Shown: one piece after another, positions 21,040 through 28,481 of the stretch
Numbering within the stretch: position 1 is the stretch's first letter
Layout of the letters: each line of letters begins with the position of its first letter
IMG/VR virus record: IMGVR_UViG_3300032229_000417
Coordinates: 1-33,049 of that record
DNA length: 33,049 bases
Direction: 5' to 3' (one strand)
DNA from: a virus
Program-made: the position numbers and the translations under genes
The notes under the pieces: model-generated
Databases searched by the model: none
Told to the model about the DNA's origin: nothing
The model's input: the letters and a program-made list of their open reading frames with translations, nothing else

Positions 21040-21435
21040 TTAGTCTAGAAAACCAAGCTCCCTACTTAATATAGGATTAGCATGAATAAAGTTGTGACAG
21101 GTCCTGCATACAGGCAAAAATGTACTCTCATCGAGATAATATGTGCCTCTCAATTTTTTATGATGTACATCTGTAGCATTAATCTGACATCCGGGTAAAC
21201 GAGCTTTACAAAATGGATTATTTTTAAGAAAAACTTCTCTAAGTACTCTATACAAAGCATCCATCTTTTGAATTTTGGATGACTTTTTATTTATAGGTTT
21301 CTTAGCTTGTAAGGGTTTGCTACCCTTGTCAGGATGTTGAGACCAACAATCCTTGCAGTATAACTGCCTCTCGTGTCTTTTCCAGATATGCTTTAACTGA
21401 TTACAACCGTGGCATGTCTTCAGCTTTGGCTGCAT
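21040..21435 (-). CDS. HNH endonuclease-like zinc protein
   Basis: A 131-residue protein with two parts. N-terminal zinc ribbon: CHGC near 8-11 and CKDC near 27-30. C-terminal HNH fold: FCKARLPGCQ near 75-84, the catalytic-type DVHHKK near 89-94, then VCRTCHNFIH near 110-119. Cys pairs suggest two structural zincs. Relatives in phages are NinG-like recombination factors or packaging-linked nucleases. Here it sits in the replication cluster, between small conserved genes and a mobile GIY-YIG gene. Its start overlaps the upstream gene by 35 nt. The C-terminus may have been replaced when the endonuclease inserted (see 20213-20329). Confidence 0.83.
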   Translation of the reverse strand: MQPKLKTCHGCNQLKHIWKRHERQLYCKDCWSQHPDKGSKPLQAKKPINKKSSKIQKMDALYRVLREVFLKNNPFCKARLPGCQINATDVHHKKLRGTYYLDESTFLPVCRTCHNFIHANPILSRELGFLD

Positions 21436-21613
21436 TTGTTCCTGAAATTATGATACTTCCATCTGCAAATTGAGCACCTATAGAAGAACTTTTGGTTGTT
21501 TCTTTAAACTCGTTTGGTTGAACACTCAACGATTTCAATAAATTCTTTTCTAGTTCGTTTTCGGGTACGAGTATTAATGACACTACTCCATTAACGTTAA
21601 ATTGATACTTCAT
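21401..21613 (-). CDS. small conserved protein, unrecognised
   Basis: A 70-residue protein: short beta strands (YQFNVNGVVSLILVPEN), a helix (LEKNLLKSLSV) and a strand pair (GAQFADGSIIISG). It overlaps the HNH gene by 35 nt and the upstream gene by ATGA. Fold and spacing suggest a small cofactor protein, but no family is recognised. Confidence 0.7.
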   Translation of the reverse strand: MKYQFNVNGVVSLILVPENELEKNLLKSLSVQPNEFKETTKSSSIGAQFADGSIIISGTNAAKAEDMPRL

Positions 21614-21924
21614 TGTTGTTTAGGTAAAAATGATTTCTCTACCTGATTGTAGAGATCCGGGAGTGTTTCCCGGATTATCTCTACAATAGGTCCTAACTTA
21701 CTATCCACGCTCAGACAATACTTGTAGTGATCATCTTCCAGAAGATCTATTAAATCTTGTTCAGACATTTGTTTAAAACCAACTACATAAGCATGTTCAG
21801 ATAAATCTACCATAGATTCAATACCGCCTTGCTCAAAAATAGCCTCATACTGATCTACAAATTTTTTATTTGTTAGATAAATAAAGACTACTTCTTCGTT
21901 GTCTAAGTTGTGGTAATTACTCAT
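21610..21924 (-). CDS. hypothetical acidic protein
   Basis: A 104-residue acidic protein (DNEEVVFIYLTN, DLSEHAYVVGFKQMSEQ, DLIDLLEDDHY). Mixed alpha/beta with no motif I can name. It is coupled by ATGA overlap to the gene after it and lies 2 nt after the gene at 21927. Confidence 0.75.
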   Translation of the reverse strand: MSNYHNLDNEEVVFIYLTNKKFVDQYEAIFEQGGIESMVDLSEHAYVVGFKQMSEQDLIDLLEDDHYKYCLSVDSKLGPIVEIIRETLPDLYNQVEKSFLPKQQ

Positions 21925-21926
21925 AA

Positions 21927-22400
21927 TTAAGAAAGTTCGTAAAAATTAACAGGTAAAATCTTTTCTTGTATCAATTTAGTGACAATTTGCCGCTTATCAA
22001 TACCTAAATCCTTAAAATTAACTTTGCTAATGTAATCCGGATCTGTGTCACTACCAAATTTCTCTACCATCTCTTTTACAAAAGTGCTGTGGTAGAATAA
22101 AGTAGTGAAGATTTTGTTTACAGTAGAGTTAATTATCTCCTGTTTCCATAGATTAAGAACATTCTGAGTTCTCACATGCACTTTCTGGATACGTTTCTTT
22201 TTGTCCCAGTGCATTATACTCAGCTCTTCAACTGAATATACAGATAAACCAAATAGAGCTCGCTTATACAGAAAATTCTGATAAGCATTGAACTCATCCC
22301 TCTCATACTCAACAAACCGTTGGGAAGGGTGCCCATACAGTTGATAATCACTCAACTTACCGGAATACTCCGTAGGTTGAACACGGGATTGCTTTTTCAT
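21927..22400 (-). CDS. hypothetical protein, basic N-terminus
   Basis: A 157-residue protein from ATG 22400. The frame is open to 22454, but that upstream part is the terminator palindrome and the end of the previous gene, so the internal ATG is chosen. It begins MKKQSRVQPTEYSGKLS, followed by long amphipathic helices (NAYQNFLYKRALFGLS, VLNLWKQEIINSTVNKIF). No catalytic motif and no membrane segment. It opens a run of co-directional small genes leading to HNH. Confidence 0.77.
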   Translation of the reverse strand: MKKQSRVQPTEYSGKLSDYQLYGHPSQRFVEYERDEFNAYQNFLYKRALFGLSVYSVEELSIMHWDKKKRIQKVHVRTQNVLNLWKQEIINSTVNKIFTTLFYHSTFVKEMVEKFGSDTDPDYISKVNFKDLGIDKRQIVTKLIQEKILPVNFYELS

Positions 22401-22427
22401 ATTATATAAATTTACAAGTTTGCTAAA

Positions 22428-22451
22428 CAAAAAATGCGTCTTAAGACGCAT
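22428..22451 (-). terminator. Rho-independent terminator with perfect 18-nt palindrome
   Basis: ATGCGTCTTAAGACGCAT (22434-22451) is fully self-complementary and is followed on the minus strand by TTTTTTG. The stop codon of the gene at 22451-22750 overlaps its first base. Confidence 0.82.
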
Positions 22452-22750
22452 CAAGTATTGAAATCTGGATCTATTTTAAGATCAGGATCTTCAAAATCTT
22501 CAGGGAAGAACTCCTCAAAGAATGTTTCTATTTCATCATCGTTTTCAAATGATAGTTCATCTAAATCATCTTCATCTTCAGAGTCCGCTGACTCTTTTTT
22601 CATACCAGAGATGACTGAGCCTGTCCAGGGGTTTGATATATAATCCCCGGAGTTGATGCTGAGTAAGTATTGAATGTCTCTCTTAGTTAAATTAAGATAT
22701 TCTTCTACAGACATTTGCACCACTTTTCCATTTGGCAGCTGGTAGTACAT
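22451..22750 (-). CDS. small acidic protein, unrecognised
   Basis: A 99-residue protein. The first 45 residues are folded-looking (MYYQLPNGKVVQMSVEEYL). The tail is very acidic (SEDEDDLDEL, then FFEEFFPEDFEDPD), a composition seen in DNA mimics and in proteins that bind basic partners. It ends in a strong terminator. A possible -7 box, TACTTTTG at 22768-22761, lies just upstream but without a matching -33 TTG. Confidence 0.78.
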   Translation of the reverse strand: MYYQLPNGKVVQMSVEEYLNLTKRDIQYLLSINSGDYISNPWTGSVISGMKKESADSEDEDDLDELSFENDDEIETFFEEFFPEDFEDPDLKIDPDFNT

Positions 22751-22803
22751 ACTTTCATATCAAAAGTAAGCTACATAATGAAACTTCAGTGATTGTCAAA
22801 CAA

Positions 22804-23040
22804 TTAAGAAAAAATTGTGTGCATTATCATAGCTAATACTAGTACGCTATTTGCTATAATAGTATACTTCATTATCTTTTCAAGTTTCTGTATTTTTTTG
22901 GTTTGTGTACGTAAAGTTCTTTTGTGATACTCTACATCGTTTTCTACTATAGCTATCCGCGCTTCAAATGCACGAGTATACTTGCTAAATGTGCCCATAT
23001 ACACAGGGCGTTGATCTTGAATTCTTTCATTCATATTCAT
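22804..23040 (-). CDS. small membrane-anchored coiled-coil protein
   Basis: A 78-residue protein with a helical, coiled-coil-like middle (RIAIVENDVEYHKRTLR, QTKKIQKLEKIMK) and a C-terminal membrane helix (YTIIANSVLVLAMIMHTIF). This is a tail-anchored topology. It overlaps the upstream gene by 14 nt. Function unknown. Confidence 0.72.
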   Translation of the reverse strand: MNMNERIQDQRPVYMGTFSKYTRAFEARIAIVENDVEYHKRTLRTQTKKIQKLEKIMKYTIIANSVLVLAMIMHTIFS

Positions 23041-23473
23041 AAATTTTTACATCACTTGAGTCTAGTTCTATTAGTGTATCCTCAAGTTCATCACCATAAG
23101 TTAAACCTTTGTAAATAGCTGTATACGAATACCTAGAACTAAACGGATATACGTCTACAATAATCCCTTGGATGAAATCACCTTTGATTCCATGCTCCTC
23201 GGCTGATTCTAACATTTTTTCCTTCCTGCTAGTATAATACTCAGAGCATTTTCGAAAAGGAAACTGTATTACTGTACCTGTTGGATGGTACATTTTATCT
23301 AGCTCATTAACTTCCGCTAACAGTAGATTTTTAACACCATCTACCTGACTCATAAGCAAATTTGTAAAGAACTCTATTAACAAAGGCTTATCTTCTATGA
23401 CATGAGGTTTCATTAACTGTTTGATTTTCAATTTGATAGTTTCTCTGCTAAGGTTTACGTCCATTTTTCTCAT
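23027..23473 (-). CDS. hypothetical protein
   Basis: A 148-residue protein. N-terminal helices (RETIKLKIKQLMKPHV, LLIEFFTNLLMSQVDG) precede a small beta domain (GTVIQFPFRKCSEY, DFIQGIIVDVYPFSS, SYTAIYKGLTYGDE) that could be an SH3-like barrel. No family recognised. It is divergent from the metallophosphoesterase gene across 47 nt, in which I see no good TAnnTTTG box in either direction. Confidence 0.75.
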   Translation of the reverse strand: MRKMDVNLSRETIKLKIKQLMKPHVIEDKPLLIEFFTNLLMSQVDGVKNLLLAEVNELDKMYHPTGTVIQFPFRKCSEYYTSRKEKMLESAEEHGIKGDFIQGIIVDVYPFSSRYSYTAIYKGLTYGDELEDTLIELDSSDVKIYEYE

Positions 23474-23520
23474 TGTTTTGTTGAATTATTTATAGTATTT
23501 TATGTAATAAAGACTTAGTA

Positions 23521-24525
23521 ATGGGCAGTAAAGCAACACAAGTAGGAGAGATATGCAAATCAGCATTGAAAAGATTCCCTAAAACTCCAATTCTCACATT
23601 AGCTAAAAAGATATATAGCGAAAACCCGTTAGAGTTTACTGATGTAGAACACGCTAGAGATAGACTCCGGTATTATTCAGGAAACAAAGGGAAAAAAAAC
23701 AGACAAGGTGCAAAAGATAAAGAACTGTTTAGAGAACTTACTTATACCTATGACCCCTTTGACAATATCCCAGAGTCTTATGAAGAAACCCGGGAACCAT
23801 ACATACTAGCTACTGCTATAAAAAAGATACTACTCCTATCTGATATTCATTTTCCTTACCATAATGCTAAAGCTTTAAAAGCAGCAGTAAAGAAGGGGTT
23901 AGAAGAACAGGTAGATTGTATTGTTTTAAATGGAGATATACTAGACTTTTATGCGTTGTCTGATTTCTCTAAGAATCCTAGCAAACCTAGATTCCGTCAG
24001 GAGATAGAACTAGGTAAATGGTTTCTTAATGAATTAAGACTAGCATTTCCAAAAGCACAGATATACTACAAGATAGGTAATCATGAGATGAGACTTGAAA
24101 GATATCTACAGGTAAAAGCTCCTGAAATCTTTGATACTGATGAGTTTAGACTAGATATCTTACTGGAGTTTGCTAAACATCATGTTATACTGATAGATAA
24201 GTACACGGTGATTAAAGCCGGTAATCTAAACATTATTCATGGGCACGAGTATAAAGGTTCCGGTGGTGTATATCCTGCTAAGTATATTTACACCAAATCA
24301 AAAGTCAATACAATCTGCGGTCACTATCATAGATCTAGTACCTATATAGACAAAAACATGGACGGTAGATATAATGGAGGATTCTCAACAGGATGTCTGT
24401 GTGAGTTATCACCTGATTACATGCCATATAATGAATGGGTACACGGATTTGCCATTGTAACTATGAAAGAAAATGGTAACTTTAGTGTACAGAACCTAAC
24501 TATAGATAACGGGGAGATACGATAA
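23521..24525 (+). CDS. calcineurin-like metallophosphoesterase
   Basis: A 334-residue protein with all five metal-binding motifs in order: DIH at 108-110, GDxxD at 138-142 (GDILD), GNHE at 186-189, HGH at 240-242, and GHYH at 267-270. The N-terminal ~95 residues look like a separate helical DNA-binding or adaptor region (EICKSALKRFPKTPILTLA, HARDRLRYYSG). Members of this superfamily hydrolyse phosphodiesters in nucleic acids, nucleotides or proteins; the substrate here is unknown. It is one of few plus-strand genes and is coupled (TAATG) to the small gene after it. Confidence 0.9.
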   Translation: MGSKATQVGEICKSALKRFPKTPILTLAKKIYSENPLEFTDVEHARDRLRYYSGNKGKKNRQGAKDKELFRELTYTYDPFDNIPESYEETREPYILATAIKKILLLSDIHFPYHNAKALKAAVKKGLEEQVDCIVLNGDILDFYALSDFSKNPSKPRFRQEIELGKWFLNELRLAFPKAQIYYKIGNHEMRLERYLQVKAPEIFDTDEFRLDILLEFAKHHVILIDKYTVIKAGNLNIIHGHEYKGSGGVYPAKYIYTKSKVNTICGHYHRSSTYIDKNMDGRYNGGFSTGCLCELSPDYMPYNEWVHGFAIVTMKENGNFSVQNLTIDNGEIR

Positions 24526-24752
24526 TGCCTACATACATTAAAGCCGGAATATACAAAGTTCCTTTTACAGGAGATGAAGAGTACGATACTCCCTACATCT
24601 ATATAGATTCGGAAATATTACAAGTCATCGACCTCCAGGACAATATGATTGTCCAGATCACTTATGAAGAGCTCAGAGGTGTATTAGCTATCATGGCAGC
24701 AGAACAAGAGAAAAAACACTTGTACATTAAAGCCAAGATAGATAAAAATTAA
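24525..24752 (+). CDS. small acidic protein coupled to the metallophosphoesterase
   Basis: A 75-residue protein whose ATG overlaps the phosphoesterase stop (TAATG). Its short strands and helix (YIDSEILQVIDLQ, VQITYEELRGVLAIMAAEQE) resemble the small partner proteins common in phage operons. Its last 4 nt overlap the end of the convergent glycosyltransferase gene. Confidence 0.68.
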   Translation: MPTYIKAGIYKVPFTGDEEYDTPYIYIDSEILQVIDLQDNMIVQITYEELRGVLAIMAAEQEKKHLYIKAKIDKN

Positions 24753-25762
24753 CCGAAGTATTTGGTCCAGATTCTTTCTGACTTAAGACAATAGAACCAC
24801 AATCCTATTTTGTTCAAGAACTTAAGTCCACTAAGATTAATCGCTGTTCTCATTTTATTGAAAATAGATTTACTTTCAGCGGGATCAGCTTGAAATAAAC
24901 AACTTACCCAAGAAATCTCATCTGAGGCTACTATAGGAACATTGTTGTTTACAAAATCAGCTGTGACTATGTTAAAAGTCTCAGTAAATGATACTTGCAT
25001 ACCAAAATCCATAGATCTTACCAATCTAATAAACTCTATATGACTCAACCATTCATGTTCTACAAGTTCATGTCTAGCATTATTTTCAAAGAGTTGTCTA
25101 ATATTTTTGAGTGCTGGTTCTCCTTTACCTTCTATTCTAGTTACATTTATATGAAAACGTAACTTTAAGTCATAAGCGTCAGCATAGTTAATTGCTGTTA
25201 CTGCCTGAATCAATTGATTTTTTAAGGGTCTAATAGCCCCAAAACAACCTACGTTTAATGTCTTTTTGCAAGATGGTTTATTTTTACGACTGTTAAACAA
25301 ACCTACCGGGTAATAATTAGGTAAATATACAAAGTCACGGTCGGTCAAAGTAGACAATGTTTCTTTGGTATCAAGGTCATTAGTAGAGATTGATATGTTA
25401 GGATATTTCAAGTAATCATATATCCATTCAATAGCCATTCCTTCATTTGACAAGAAAGAGATATCACTGTGCAATCGTATAATCCATTTTACATTAGGGT
25501 GAAGTTTAGTCAACACCTCAAATTTAGATGGTACCACCCACAAAGCTTCGATTATTACGTGAGTAGGTTTATACTCTGTAACATACTTGTCAATACAATT
25601 ATTATCAATAACTTCAACTAAGTAAGATGTAATGCCATTCTTGTTCAACATATCGTTTACAAAATTGGCAGAGTTCAACAAACCTGAGGATATTGAACTG
25701 TAATTTGCGTGTGAGGATTGTCTTTTTTTTAGAATAAAAAGTACTCTTTTTTCTTTTTTCAT
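24749..25762 (-). CDS. glycosyltransferase, GT-B fold (GT4-like)
   Basis: A 337-residue protein. The N-terminal domain begins with a basic lead and KRVLFILKKRQ, then helices and THVIIEALWVV and WIIRLHSD strands typical of a GT-B acceptor domain. After YLPNYYPVGLF comes the C-terminal half, with LNVGCFGAIRPLKNQL (the 'G-x-x-R-P-x-K' loop of GT4 enzymes) and FTETFNIVTADFVNNNVPIV, matching the donor-binding 'E-x-F-x-x-x-x-x-E' region. It would transfer a sugar from a nucleotide donor, perhaps to DNA, virion or host glycans; the acceptor cannot be told from sequence. It is convergent with the gene before it. Confidence 0.83.
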   Translation of the reverse strand: MKKEKRVLFILKKRQSSHANYSSISSGLLNSANFVNDMLNKNGITSYLVEVIDNNCIDKYVTEYKPTHVIIEALWVVPSKFEVLTKLHPNVKWIIRLHSDISFLSNEGMAIEWIYDYLKYPNISISTNDLDTKETLSTLTDRDFVYLPNYYPVGLFNSRKNKPSCKKTLNVGCFGAIRPLKNQLIQAVTAINYADAYDLKLRFHINVTRIEGKGEPALKNIRQLFENNARHELVEHEWLSHIEFIRLVRSMDFGMQVSFTETFNIVTADFVNNNVPIVASDEISWVSCLFQADPAESKSIFNKMRTAINLSGLKFLNKIGLWFYCLKSERIWTKYFG

Positions 25763-25849
25763 TGCGACTTTGATTGATTATCTATAAGATAAATCAAAAG
25801 TACTACGATTACAATGAATTGTTATTCATAAAAATAACTTAACACATAG

Positions 25850-25915
25850 TTTCCTGTATAGGAGTCGAACCTATATCATCTTTTTCAAGAGCTTTGCCAG
25901 TTAAGCTAACAGGAG
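25850..25915 (-). tRNA. tRNA-like element with shortened anticodon arm
   Basis: On the minus strand the element reads as a tRNA at both ends. The acceptor strands CTCCTGT and ACAGGAA form six pairs with a C:A mismatch at the tip. U8-A9 is followed by a D arm GCTT-AACTGGCA-AAGC, and the T arm is ATAGG-TTCGACT-CCTAT with a canonical 7-nt loop. Between D and T arms there are only 16 nt where about 23 are usual. They fold as TCTT-GAAA-AAGA, a 4-bp stem with a GNRA tetraloop, so no 7-nt anticodon loop exists. No CCA is encoded. It is either a decayed tRNA or a tRNA mimic. Confidence 0.55.
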
Positions 25916-25947
25916 GTTGGGGTTCATCCCAATATAAATACACAAGG

Positions 25948-26355
25948 TTAGGGTAGTTCTTCATATTTCTTATAATACTTAATGAGTATCATAGTAGAAA
26001 ATACCACATAAATACTGAAGAATGCAAAGAAAACATCATAACTTATTCTTTTGTTGTTAGAATAGTCATTAATTGCCCAACTACTAACAATAATCAACAT
26101 GATTATAAGCATCATGTAGCTTTTTATAAAGTTAGGTTTAAAGTCAATCTTGATAAATTCATAAAGTTTAACTTTACCGTTCATAAACTTTTTGAACTTT
26201 AGTACAAAGCTGTCTAAACAAAAAGTAAAAACACCTAAACAAGGTGCCAGGTAATAGAAGAAATTTGATATTATTCCTCCTAAATAGGCAAATACTACAA
26301 TGAACGTTATGATCAGATGTCCATTAGAAAAGAAAAAACTATATTTTTTTGCCAT
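25948..26355 (-). CDS. polytopic membrane protein
   Basis: A 135-residue protein with about four hydrophobic segments: LIITFIVVFAYLGGIISNFF, YYLAPCLGVFTFCLDSFVL, SYMMLIIMLIIVSSWAI and YDVFFAFFSIYVVFSTMILI. A basic, presumably cytoplasmic loop (KKFMNGKVKLYEFIKIDFK) lies in the middle. No family recognised; superinfection exclusion is a possibility but not supported by a motif. It lies between the cREC pair and the tRNA-like element. Confidence 0.72.
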   Translation of the reverse strand: MAKKYSFFFSNGHLIITFIVVFAYLGGIISNFFYYLAPCLGVFTFCLDSFVLKFKKFMNGKVKLYEFIKIDFKPNFIKSYMMLIIMLIIVSSWAINDYSNNKRISYDVFFAFFSIYVVFSTMILIKYYKKYEELP

Positions 26356-26366
26356 TTTTATAAAGA

Positions 26367-26780
26367 TTAATATTGGTGTTTATAACAACTCATTTTGTGA
26401 TAGCCTTCACCACCGCAAAATTCACATTTAAAGCTTTTTAACATGCTCTCTATGATTTTTTTCCCTACTGTACTTTTAGAGTGTACCAAACACTCAGGTA
26501 ATGGACTTTCTGTATCTATACAGAAGTTTATTAACCACTTAACGCAATCGTAGGCACTATCACTACCATCTCCAAGATCATGATCAAAAGAAACTATAGC
26601 CGGTAGTTTGTTTTCAGTATACATTTCTGATACATAGTCTACAAACTCTTTGTACGAAGACACACTGTGCCATCTTTTATTTACATAAACAGGATTTTGA
26701 GTATGCTTAAACGTATCTCTAGCGACTAGTTTATCATCTAAAAATAGATTATAACAGGGTCCGGTTAATCTTTCTGTCAT
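26367..26780 (-). CDS. cyclic-phosphate processing receiver (cREC) domain protein 1, with zinc-finger tail
   Basis: A 137-residue protein. LFLDD at 12-16 and SFDHDLGDG at 64-72 provide the acidic pocket. A helix with CVKWLINFC and then LPECLVHSKSTVGKK carries the His-Ser and Gly of the cREC family, a receiver-like fold predicted to bind or process cyclic phosphates of RNA or nucleotides. The C-terminus adds CEFCGGEG followed by HKMSC, a likely zinc-binding finger absent from its neighbour. It overlaps the paralogue upstream by 32 nt. Function in phages is unproven; RNA repair or counter-defence against cyclic nucleotides are candidate roles. Confidence 0.8.
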   Translation of the reverse strand: MTERLTGPCYNLFLDDKLVARDTFKHTQNPVYVNKRWHSVSSYKEFVDYVSEMYTENKLPAIVSFDHDLGDGSDSAYDCVKWLINFCIDTESPLPECLVHSKSTVGKKIIESMLKSFKCEFCGGEGYHKMSCYKHQY

Positions 26781-27174
26781 TCTTTAAACAACTAATTATG
26801 TTAGACTTACCTACAGGGTTCATAGAATGAACTAAGTATTCTGGGAGATGTATATCTTTGTCAACACAAAAATCAATCAGCCATTTAGCACATTCATACC
26901 CTGTTTTTTCTTTAAATTCTTCATAATAAAATTCTTGATAGTTTGTATGATCATAATGCTCATCAGACAAATCATGGTCAAAAGATATAAGATGAGGAAA
27001 TTCCCCATTTAAATATCTTTCTCTAATGGTATTTATAAACTCATCATAGTTCCGTACTATGACCCATTCTTTAGTAGAATATGAGATATCCTTAGTGTAA
27101 TCAAAAGCATCTAAGGGACTTCTAAAATCATCTAAAAAAAGATTGTATCCGGGTTTTTCAAAATCTTTACTCAT
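26749..27174 (-). CDS. cyclic-phosphate processing receiver (cREC) domain protein 2
   Basis: The protein is 141 residues from ATG 27174. An ATG at 27222 in the same frame adds a low-complexity Lys/Thr stretch unlike the paralogue, so the shorter start is chosen; it aligns exactly with its neighbour at YNLFLDD. Motifs: LFLDDFRSP at 12-20, LISFDHDLSD near 63-72, and EYLVHSMNPVGKSNI near 111-125, the full family signature. It has a 20-residue acidic insert (HYDHTNYQEFYYEEFKEK) compared with the paralogue and lacks the zinc finger. Tandem duplication followed by divergence is evident. Confidence 0.82.
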   Translation of the reverse strand: MSKDFEKPGYNLFLDDFRSPLDAFDYTKDISYSTKEWVIVRNYDEFINTIRERYLNGEFPHLISFDHDLSDEHYDHTNYQEFYYEEFKEKTGYECAKWLIDFCVDKDIHLPEYLVHSMNPVGKSNIISCLKNDRKINRTLL

Positions 27175-27241
27175 GTGTTTTGTTTTTGTTTTTTTTTTAA
27201 TTAATGTTGAACAATATACCATTAAGGTTTGAATCTGTACT

Positions 27242-27249
27242 TATATTTG
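27242..27249 (+). promoter_or_regulatory. possible -7 box for the gene at 27277
   Basis: TATATTTG matches TAnnTTTG and would give a start near 27256 and a ~20-nt leader. No TTG lies 20 nt upstream; the nearest TTTG is 10 nt away. The assignment is therefore weaker than for the other three promoters. Confidence 0.4.
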
Positions 27250-27276
27250 TCTTAAATTTACTAAAACATATTGAAA

Positions 27277-28392
27277 ATGAGTAACATTCAAACACTTGAG
27301 CGTCTTAATGTACCCTTAGATCTCTCTGATCAAAATGGTATTTACGTTGAAAGCAGACAGAGATTTCTGGTTGTTCGTGAGATTTACGAATATAGAAGAA
27401 ACCCTGTGACAACAGTACGTGAAAAAAAATTGATTTCAAGAGTAATTGAAGCTGTTGAAGAACCTATTACTAACCCGCAAAAAACAATGGCTTTGAACTT
27501 TCTTAGTGAGAAGTTAAACACGGGTAATTATGTATTGGTCAATCCAAGAAGACTTCGTAAAGAAGGATCTACAAAGATCATTGAGGTAGGTTATCTAGCG
27601 GGTCAACAAGTTTGGTTTATGGGTGGTACCATAGATATTACTGATACCGGATACCGTCAACAGTTTGACTCAATCTATAGAAATATAGATAGAAATGGTA
27701 ATCCCACATCAGGTGTAGTTTCTCTACCTGTTCATCAAGAACATAGATTTATCCTTACAAGAAGAGCAGGTAACGTTGTAACAGAAACTGTAAACACCAC
27801 ATTTGCAAAAGTCAATCAGACCTTTACAAAAGAAGATATTGAGTCTTGGGGATACAATAGTGATGAACTTGCACAAAGATGCTGGAGAGAGTGTATCATT
27901 CAACGTCCTAGTGAAGAGACTCACCTACTAAATGTAGCTACAGATCTTGAACCTCTTGGTGACAATATCTTCTGGCCAAATGTTTATCTAAACGGTAAAG
28001 ATGATAATACCTTTGATTTTCAGAAACTTATACCACATTACGCTACAAGAACACCAGATTTTGTTGTAAGAATCAGAGCATATGATACTAGAACCAATGC
28101 TGACTATCCTGGACTAAACTACGCTGGTATGGGTAATGCCGGTAAATGTATGGATCTACCATTTGAAAATGAAAGTGTAAAACCCATCAGAATTCAAGCT
28201 GGTAGTAACTTTGGTCTAGAAAACAATGAAGACGAGTTATTACTAACCTTTAACCTAAATGCTGCACGAGCAGCCATTGGTATTGCTATTGAGTATAAAC
28301 CCCTTGATGGTAAAAAAGTAGATACCGAAATGTACTTTGACCTGATAACAGGAAAAAGAACATTAAATATTCAGGATTTATATCATCCATAA
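27277..28392 (+). CDS. unrecognised 371-aa protein, possibly virion-related
   Basis: Starts at ATG 27277 (MSNIQTLERLN). It is soluble and beta-rich, with Asn/Thr/Arg-rich segments (VWFMGGTIDITDTGY, RRAGNVVTETVNTTF, YDTRTNADYPGLNYAGMGNA) and balanced charge. This composition is typical of phage structural or decoration proteins, but no motif proves it. It is the largest plus-strand gene here without a recognisable enzyme domain. It is flanked by its own promoter-like box and a strong bidirectional terminator and so is expressed alone, unlike the operonic genes around it. High expression would fit a virion or host-takeover protein. Confidence 0.85.
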   Translation: MSNIQTLERLNVPLDLSDQNGIYVESRQRFLVVREIYEYRRNPVTTVREKKLISRVIEAVEEPITNPQKTMALNFLSEKLNTGNYVLVNPRRLRKEGSTKIIEVGYLAGQQVWFMGGTIDITDTGYRQQFDSIYRNIDRNGNPTSGVVSLPVHQEHRFILTRRAGNVVTETVNTTFAKVNQTFTKEDIESWGYNSDELAQRCWRECIIQRPSEETHLLNVATDLEPLGDNIFWPNVYLNGKDDNTFDFQKLIPHYATRTPDFVVRIRAYDTRTNADYPGLNYAGMGNAGKCMDLPFENESVKPIRIQAGSNFGLENNEDELLLTFNLNAARAAIGIAIEYKPLDGKKVDTEMYFDLITGKRTLNIQDLYHP

Positions 28393-28443
28393 CATATATT
28401 TGTACCTTAGTTTCAGTTAAGGTTAGCGAGAGTTTAATGTCCG

Positions 28444-28481
28444 CAAAAAAAAGAGGCAACCAACGGGTTGCCCTTTTTATT
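28444..28481. terminator. bidirectional Rho-independent terminator
   Basis: GGCAACC-AACG-GGTTGCC (28455-28472) is flanked by CTTTTTATTTT on the plus side and, on the minus strand, by TCTTTTTTTT. It serves the plus gene ending at 28392 and the minus gene ending at 28482. The 50 nt before it (28393-28443) hold nothing else recognisable. Confidence 0.88.

Noticed and set aside
22401-22454. Longer start for the gene at 21927
   Set aside because: The extension is the terminator palindrome and the last codon of the preceding gene.
25763-25849. Promoter for the glycosyltransferase (CAAAAGTA at 25795-25802 on plus, TACTTTTG on minus)
   Set aside because: The -7 box fits, but no TTG is found about 20 nt further upstream, so it is not listed as a feature.
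27175-27222. Longer start for cREC protein 2 at ATG 27222
   Set aside because: The extra residues are low-complexity Lys/Thr and do not align with the paralogue, which matches from ATG 27174.
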